Shown in pieces: positions 58,957 through 64,000 of a stretch of DNA of 64,000 bases. The position numbers and the translations under genes are program-made. The DNA is taken from contig OW121740.1 of NCBI GenBank assembly GCA_933228675.1, positions 159,150,486 through 159,214,485 of the forward strand, given 5' to 3'. Under the pieces are notes generated by a model, which worked only from the letters and a program-made list of their open reading frames with translations, was not told the DNA's origin and did not search any database. How positions within the stretch are numbered: position 1 is the stretch's first letter; every line of letters starts with the position of its first letter. Origin of the DNA: Stomorhina lunata. Taxonomy: Eukaryota; Arthropoda; Insecta; Diptera; Rhiniidae.

Positions 58957-59340
58957 TAGCGATTAATTTTGTATGGCTGTTGGATGTTGCTATGCACAAG
59001 GTTTATATATAAAAAAAATTACTTTTACTAAAACTCTGGATAAATTCTGCCCTTGTTTGTGGTTTTGCCGAAGGCGATAAGAAACAATTCCTTCAATGCT
59101 CTCTAATTTTATCACAAAATTCCCAAATATGAAAATTTAACAAAACCAATAAGATTAAAAAACCATAAATTATACAGAAATTTCTTATCACAAAAGTTAA
59201 CATAATTTTAGACTAGGGTGTAGTCGATTTTGCAAAATGACGCAATTTTGCAGTTCTAATCAAGGCTACCAGCCTTTGGAACTGGATACAGCAGAAATAA
59301 GCAACACAAAATATTTAAAACTTATTAGTCAAAATAATAA
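58957..59340. other. Spacer downstream of the small gene
   Basis: AT-rich unique sequence with no supported feature. It separates the RTE debris from the 3' end of the minus-strand gene. Confidence 0.45.
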
Positions 59341-59346
59341 TTTATT
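59341..59346 (-). terminator. Poly(A) signal of the small membrane-protein gene
   Basis: AATAAA on the minus strand, about 175 bp past the stop codon at 59521. Position and orientation suit a short 3' untranslated region. In DNA this AT-rich the hexamer also occurs by chance. Confidence 0.4.
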
Positions 59347-59520
59347 ATTTAATTTTTATATGTATATAAAAAATGTATTAATGTGTTATTAAATAATTAA
59401 ATTATCTAAATAATTTGAACTAAAATTAAGGAAAATATTTTTAAAAAACAAAATGCATTACTTTTTCTTTTAATTAAACAAATTTTTACAACAAACAAGA
59501 CTTAAGAATAAAAAGAAGAT

Positions 59521-59806
59521 TTAGAAGGGGGATTTGCATTCCATCATAGCCTTGGCACAATACGCCGGGAATTGTATGCACTGCAGTAAAATGTCGGTGA
59601 TACCCTAAACAAAAAAAAGATATGATAGTTATTATCAAATTTATTTAAAAAAAAACAAGATCATCAATCAAACTTACCGATAAACCGGGAACACAAACGA
59701 CCACAATAAGCAGAATAATATAGGCAAAGGCGCAGAAGAAGGCCACAAAGAACGAGATGAACCAGAATACCAAGAACCAGAAGATAAACCAGATTGGATT
59801 GCCCAT
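59521..59806 (-). CDS. Small two-exon membrane protein, 70 residues
   Basis: Coding exon 1 is 59806-59678 and exon 2 is 59604-59521, joined in phase 0 over a 73-bp intron with donor TCG/GTAAGTTTG and acceptor TTTGTTTAG/GGT. Exon 1 starts MGNPIWFIFWFLVFWFISFF and is hydrophobic from residue 5 to about 38, enough for one long or two short membrane spans. Exon 2 adds GITDILLQCIQFPAYCAKAM and the tail MECKSPF. Several Cys residues cluster after the membrane part. The two exons make a continuous, less AT-rich reading frame that stands out from everything nearby. A second acceptor, TTTTCTTTTAG, lies 23 bp upstream of the ATG (exon edge 59829), so the 5' leader is probably spliced. From memory it recalls a family of small uncharacterised fly membrane proteins with an N-terminal PxWFxFW and a C-terminal FPxYCA pattern. 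Function unknown. No in-frame stop or missing residue suggests decay. Confidence 0.75.
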
Positions 59807-59960
59807 ATTTGCAGCGAGAGAGAGTTTGGCTAAAAGAAAATACAAATAAACAAAAATGGCATCAAAACAAGATAACAAAATGTAAACAATAACAAATTTG
59901 TTGTTGTTTTGTTGCTAAAATCTTGAACCGGTATTAAGTGTTGTCAACCTGTGATGACGT

Positions 59961-59968
59961 TTTATATA
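59961..59968 (-). promoter_or_regulatory. TATA-like box upstream of the small gene
   Basis: TATATAAA on the minus strand, about 155 bp upstream of the start codon. The predicted start of transcription would be near 59937, leaving a leader that includes the acceptor at 59830. TATA-like words are common in this AT-rich DNA, so the call rests on position. Confidence 0.35.
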
Positions 59969-60167
59969 AATATTTTCCAAGATTTAGATGGTTTAAATAT
60001 TATTTCAATAAATTCGGCGTATTATATGCAAATCTTTTATTACGTTTTTATTTAATTGTTGGAATTATGCGATAAGACTTAAAATTTAATAAAAATTCGA
60101 ACAAAGAAGTCAAATTTTGAATCTTACTTGGATATAGTAAGATTTGAATTATAAAGGACCTTTCATT

Positions 60168-60324
60168 GGAGATAATTTTTGTCTATTTTCCCTAAAAAAA
60201 GAAAACTTTGGCTTTAATTATTTTGACTGATGTCTTTTCTTTTATTTGGTTTGAATTTTTTTGTGGTAATAGGGAAAATTATCTCAAAAATGTATGTGAA
60301 ATCGATCGATTTCCATTACATACC
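60168..60324. mobile_element. Partial second copy of the hairpin MITE
   Basis: Shares TTTGGCTTTAAT, TTTATTTGGTTTGAATTTTT, AAAATTATCTCAAAAAT and AAATCGATCGATTTCCAT with the nested MITE at 40748-40975. The right arm is nearly complete to ACATACC; the left arm is shortened to GGAGATAATTTTTGTC. Divergence is larger than a recent copy would show. Confidence 0.65.
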
Positions 60325-60460
60325 GGAATGAGAATTTTGAGTTTATTTTTTGCATACATAATTTTTGTAAAAATTGTAAACAATTTTTTAAAAAACGGTC
60401 CACATTTGACCCTAACTCTCATATAAGTCCAAATGACGAAATTAGCTTAAATATATAAGT
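60325..60460 (+). mobile_element. Fragment of DINE-1/HINE-like element B
   Basis: Contains GGTCCACATTTGACCCTAAC and TCTCATATAAGTCCAAATGACG, the complement of 354-400 in the copy at 200-966. No ends are present. The satellite starts directly to the right. Confidence 0.55.
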
Positions 60461-61771
60461 TTTGAAAAAATTTTCTATAAACAATTTTTCAGCAAAAATT
60501 TTCTATAAAAAATTTTTGAGCAAAAATTTTCTATAAAAAATTTTTGAGCAAAAATTTTCTATAAAAAATTTTTGAGCAAAAATTTTCTATAAAAAATTTT
60601 TGAGCAAAAATTTTCTATAAAAAATTTTTAAGCAAAAATTTTCTATAAAAAATTTTTAAGCAAAAATTTTCTATAAAAAATTTTTAAGCAAAAATTTTCT
60701 ATAAAAAATTTTTAAGCAAAAATTTTCTATAAACAATTTTTGAGCAAAAATTTTCTATAAAAAAATTTTTGAGCAAAAATTTTCTATAAAAAAATTTTTG
60801 AGGAAAAATTTTCTATAAAAAATTTTTGAGCAAAAATTTTCTATAAAAAATTTTTGAGCAAAAATTTTCTATAAAAAATTTTTGAGCAAAAATTTTCTAT
60901 AAAAAATTTTTGAGCAAAAATTTTCTATAAAAAATTTTTAAGCAAAAATTTTCTATAAAAAATTTTTAAGCAAAAATTTTCTATAAAAAATTTTTAAGCA
61001 AAAATTTTCTATAAAAAATTTTTAAGCAAAAATTTTCTATAAAAAATTTTTAAGCAAAAATTTTCTATAAAAAATTTTTAAGCAAAAATTTTTAAGCAAA
61101 AATTTTCTATAAACAATTTTTGAGCAAAAATTTTCTATAAACAATTTTTGAGCAAAAATTTTCTATAAAAAAAATTTTTGAGGAAAAATTTTCTATAAAA
61201 AATTTTTGAGCAAAAATTTTCTATAAAAAATTTTTGAGCAAAAATTTTCTATAAAAAATTTTCTATAAAAAATGTTTGAGCAAAAATTTTCTATAAAAAA
61301 TTTTTGAGCAAAAATTGTCTATAAAAAATTTTTGAGCAAAAATTTTCTATAAAAAATTTTTGAGCAAAAATTTTCTATAAAAAATTTTTAAGCAAAAATT
61401 TTCTATAAAAAATTTTTAAGCAAAAATTTTCTATAAAAAATTTTTAAGCAAAAATTTTCTATAAAAAATTTTTAAGCAAAAATTTTCTATAAAAAATTTT
61501 TGACCAAAAATTTTCTATAAAAAAATTTTTGAGCAAAAATTTTCTATAAAAAATTTTTAAGCAAAAATTTTCTATAAAAAATTTTTAAGCAAAAATTTTC
61601 TATAAAAAATTTTTAAGCAAAAATTTTCTATAAAAAATTTTTGACCAAAAATTTTCTATAAAAAAATTTTTGAGCAAAAATTTTCGAAAGAAATTAATTT
61701 TTAGTTGAACCATGAATTTATGTTAAGAGGTTGTGGGTTCGAATCCGGGCTCAGGTTCATATCATAAATAA

Positions 61772-61828
<57 letters not shown>

Positions 61829-63297
61829 ATGATATGAACCTGAGCCCGGATTCGAACCCACAACCTCTTAACAAAAATTTTCTATAAAAAATTTTTGAGA
61901 AAAAATTTTCTATAAAAAATTTTTGAGCAAAAATTTTCTATAAAAAATTTTCGAGCAAAAATTTTTTATAAAAAAATTTTGACCAAAAATTTTCTATAAA
62001 AAATTTTTGACCAAAAATTTTCTATAAAAAATTTTTGACCAAAAATTTTCTATAAAAAAATTTTGACCAAAAATTTTCTATAAAAAATTTTTGACCAAAA
62101 ATTTTCTATAAAAAATTTTTTACCAAAAGTTTTCCATAAAAAATTTTTGTCCAAAAATTTTCTATAAAAAATTTTTGACCAAAAGTTTTCCATAAAAAAT
62201 TTTTGTCCAAAAATTTTCTATAAAAAATTTTTGACCAAAAATTTTCCATAAAAAATTTTTGACCAAAAATTTTCCAAAAAAAATTTTTGACCAAAAATTT
62301 TCTATAAAAAATTTTTGACCACAAATTTTTGACCAAAAATTTTCTATAAAAAATTTTTGACCAAAAATTTTCTATAAAAAATTTTTGACCAAAAATTTTT
62401 GAGCAAAAATTTTCTATAAAAAATTTTCGAGCAAAAATTTTCTATAAAAAAATTTTGACCAAAAATTTTCTATAAAAAATTTTTGACCAAAAATTTTCTA
62501 TAAAAAATTTTTGACCAAAAATTTTCTATAAAAAAATTTTGACCAAAAATTTTCTATAAAAAATTTTTGACCAAAAATTTTCTATAAAAAATTTTTTACC
62601 AAAAGTTTTCTATAAAAAATTTTTGTCCAAAAATTTTCTATAAAAAATTTTTGACCAAAAGTTTTCCATAAAAAATTTTTGTCCAAAAATTTTCTATAAA
62701 AAATTTTTGTCCAAAAATTTTCTATAAAAAATTTTTGACCAAAAATTTTCCATAAAAAATTTTTGACCAAAAATTTTCTATAAAAATTTTTGACCAAAAA
62801 TTTTCTATAAAAAATTTTTGACCAAAAATTTTCTATAAAAAATTTTTGACCAAAAATTTTCTATAAAAAATTTTTGACCAAAAATTTTCTATAAAAAATT
62901 TTTGACCAAAAATTTTCTATAAAAAATTTTTGACCAAAAATTTTCTATAAAAAATTTTTGACCAAAAATTTTCTATAAAAAATTTTTGACCAAAAATTTT
63001 CAATAAAAAATTTTTGACCAAAAATTTTCTATAAAAAATTTTTGAGCAAAAATTTTCTATAAAAAATTTTTGAGCAAAAATTTTCTATAAAAAATTTTTG
63101 AGCAAAAATTTTCTATAAAAAATTTTTGAGCAAAAATTTTCTATAAAAAATTTTTGAGCAAAAATTTTCTATAAAAAATTTTTGAGCAAAAATTTTCTAT
63201 AAAAAATTTTTGAGCAAAAATTTTCTATAAAAAATTTTTGAGCAAAAATTTTCTATAAAAAATTTTTGATCAAAAATTTTCTATAAAAATTTTTTTT
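60461..63297 (+). repeat. 28-bp satellite, GAGC/AAGC/GACC type
   Basis: Tandem 28-bp units: AAAAATTTTCTATAAAAAA and TTTTTGAGC. The last four bases alternate in blocks: GAGC, AAGC, GAGC, AAGC, GAGC, AAGC from 60500 to 61490, then mainly GACC (61970-63035), then GAGC. A GAGGAAAA variant at 60800 recurs at 61180, and the surrounding GAGC/AAGC order also repeats, a higher-order unit of about 380 bp. Minus-strand frames with repeated MVKNFL/FGQKFF words are translations of the repeat. A SINE-like inverted pair interrupts it at 61722-61872. Confidence 0.95.
61722..61872. mobile_element. Two tRNA-type SINE fragments, inverted round a 52-A run
   Basis: Left arm 61722-61768 and right arm 61826-61872 are exact 47-bp inverted copies. 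Each contains GTGGGTTCGAATCCGGG, a perfect RNA polymerase III B box (GGTTCGAATCC) as in tRNAs and tRNA-derived SINEs, followed by GGCTCAGGTTCATATCAT. After the left arm come TAAATA and a run of 52 A (61774-61825). No A box is present, so each arm is a 5'-truncated SINE or tRNA-related piece. It sits within the satellite and would form a long hairpin. Confidence 0.75.
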
Positions 63298-63565
63298 TGT
63301 TCAGTCGATGATCTACGCTTTTACTTTTGGTTTATGAACATAATTCTGAAAAGTTGTGTTTGTAAATATAGTAATAATGCGAGGTTTTCGATCTGTCTAA
63401 ATTGGAGATAATCCTCCTGAAGAGATGGCTTAACCAACCATCGAAACGCGTCGAGGACTTTGGTTTCTCCGCAAACATTTTTTGGCTTTTTATCAATAAA
63501 TTGGTTTGTTACATTAATAAATAAATGTAACAGATTTAGGATCAAATGCAAATACTCTTCTTTTT
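63298..63565 (+). mobile_element. Insert in the satellite, carrying a hammerhead motif
   Basis: About 270 bp of non-satellite, less AT-biased sequence between two stretches of the same 28-bp satellite. It holds the hammerhead-like motif described separately and, further on, a TGTTACATT / AATGTAACA hairpin (63507-63532). No coding frame is supported; the 87-codon minus-strand frame runs across it without domains. Penelope-like retroelements and their truncated copies are the best-known hosts of such motifs in animals, so a truncated Penelope-type copy is the leading guess. Confidence 0.55.
63404..63470 (+). ncRNA. Type I hammerhead ribozyme motif
   Basis: Hammerheads are small self-cleaving RNAs. 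All conserved parts are present in order. Stem I: GGAGA (63404-63408) pairs TCTCC (63466-63470), and after an internal loop TCCTC (63412-63416) pairs GAGGA (63453-63457). Core CTGAAGA is 63417-63423 (the usual CTGATGA with the variable seventh base as A). Stem II: GATGG (63424-63428) pairs CCATC (63438-63442) over a 9-base loop. GAAA is 63443-63446. Stem III is minimal: A63446-T451 and C63447-G450 around two bases. The cleavage triplet GTC ends at 63452. Stem I with an internal loop facing loop II, and a tiny stem III, are as reported for Penelope-like element hammerheads, which often work as dimers. Not folded by program and activity unproven. Confidence 0.72.
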
Positions 63566-63692
63566 GAAAAAAATTTTTGACCAAAAATTTTCTATAAAAA
63601 ATTTTTGACCAAAAATTTTCTATAAAAAGTTTTTGACCAAAAATTTTCTATTAAAAATTTTTGACCAAAAATTTTCTATAAAAAATATTTTA
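63566..63692 (+). repeat. 28-bp GACC satellite, right remnant
   Basis: Four to five more 28-bp units with TTTTTGACCAAAAATTTTC after the insert, ending at AAAAAATATTTTATAACATT. The GACC variant is the same as in 61970-63035, whereas the units just left of the insert are GAGC and GATC. Confidence 0.88.
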
Positions 63693-64000
63693 TAACATTA
63701 AGACAAGTGAGCTCAGAGTGAATGCAATCATATAATATGACACATAAGTCACTCTGTCATCTGTTGAACTATCAGATAAGCAAACACACTACACTTCTGC
63801 TTAGCTCATAAGACCCTATTTTTCATGATGACATGAGCGGTTTTCAATTAACATTTCATATCTGCTATTGATCTCACTTTACATAGCACATTCTGACATC
63901 AGAGTTACAATTCTGCATATGACAGCATTTACTAGTAAATAAATATCTTAAACGCTTAATTGTTTACAAACTATTCGTGTCATTGACAACACTAATGATC
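63693..64000. other. Unique sequence at window end, nothing recognised
   Basis: Less AT-biased non-repetitive sequence. I see no open frame, transposon end, RNA gene or tandem repeat in it. Confidence 0.45.

Noticed and set aside
61722..61768. Intact tRNA gene
   Set aside because: A B box is present but no A box, acceptor stem or anticodon arm; the piece ends in poly(A), as in a SINE.
62106..62797. Minus-strand frames encoding repeated MVKNFL/FGQKFF motifs
   Set aside because: The peptide repeat is a direct translation of the 28-bp satellite; three 28-bp units give a 28-residue period. No independent coding signal.

Overview
The window looks like intergenic or giant-intron DNA from a calyptrate fly, blowfly-like in character. 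It is very AT-rich and almost gene-free. It holds two families of short interspersed elements built like the DINE-1/HINE group of Diptera, plus decayed mariner and RTE-type transposons and fly-style splice sites. Nothing suggests a prokaryote or virus. Most short open frames are translations of satellite DNA.

A little under half of the window is tandem satellite with 28-32 bp units. From left to right: a 29-bp GATC-centred satellite (about 2608-5095); a 29-bp CTATAG satellite (6240-7340) that passes into a GC-richer 31-bp satellite (7341-9490); then a 31/32-bp family built from TTTTTGAAAAA and CCTATAAAAATAGG, which recurs as nine separate arrays between 10.7 and 47.5 kb. Each dense array is fixed for its own variant, and two arrays are inverted. 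A 28-bp array lies at 21.1-21.6 kb, a 19-bp GTACC array at 48.9-49.9 kb, and a 28-bp GAGC/AAGC/GACC array at 60.5-63.7 kb.

The spacers hold transposon debris. DINE-1/HINE-like elements lie at 1-966, 30311-32032, 38346-43512 (split) and 60325-60460. The split copy is a nest: an RTE fragment, a 2.7-kb foldback element with its own inserted hairpin MITE, and a pogo-like MITE. From 52.5 to 59.0 kb there are paired diverged repeats, an apparently exact 494-bp tandem duplication, a mariner transposase pseudogene, and an RTE reverse-transcriptase pseudogene followed by a large inverted duplication of its 3' end.

One gene is well supported: a two-exon, 70-codon membrane protein on the minus strand at 59521-59806, with splice sites, a TATA-like box and a poly(A) signal. 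Weaker candidates are a minus-strand 5' leader exon (44020-44750) and two short plus-strand exon-like islands (13687-13759 and 25039-25167). These would fit a large gene with satellite-filled introns, which is inference only.

The two most striking small finds lie inside the last satellite. One is a sequence meeting the type I hammerhead ribozyme consensus (63404-63470). The other is a pair of tRNA-B-box (SINE-like) pieces in perfect inverted orientation around a 52-base A run (61722-61872). All calls come from reading the sequence by eye; no search or folding program was run.
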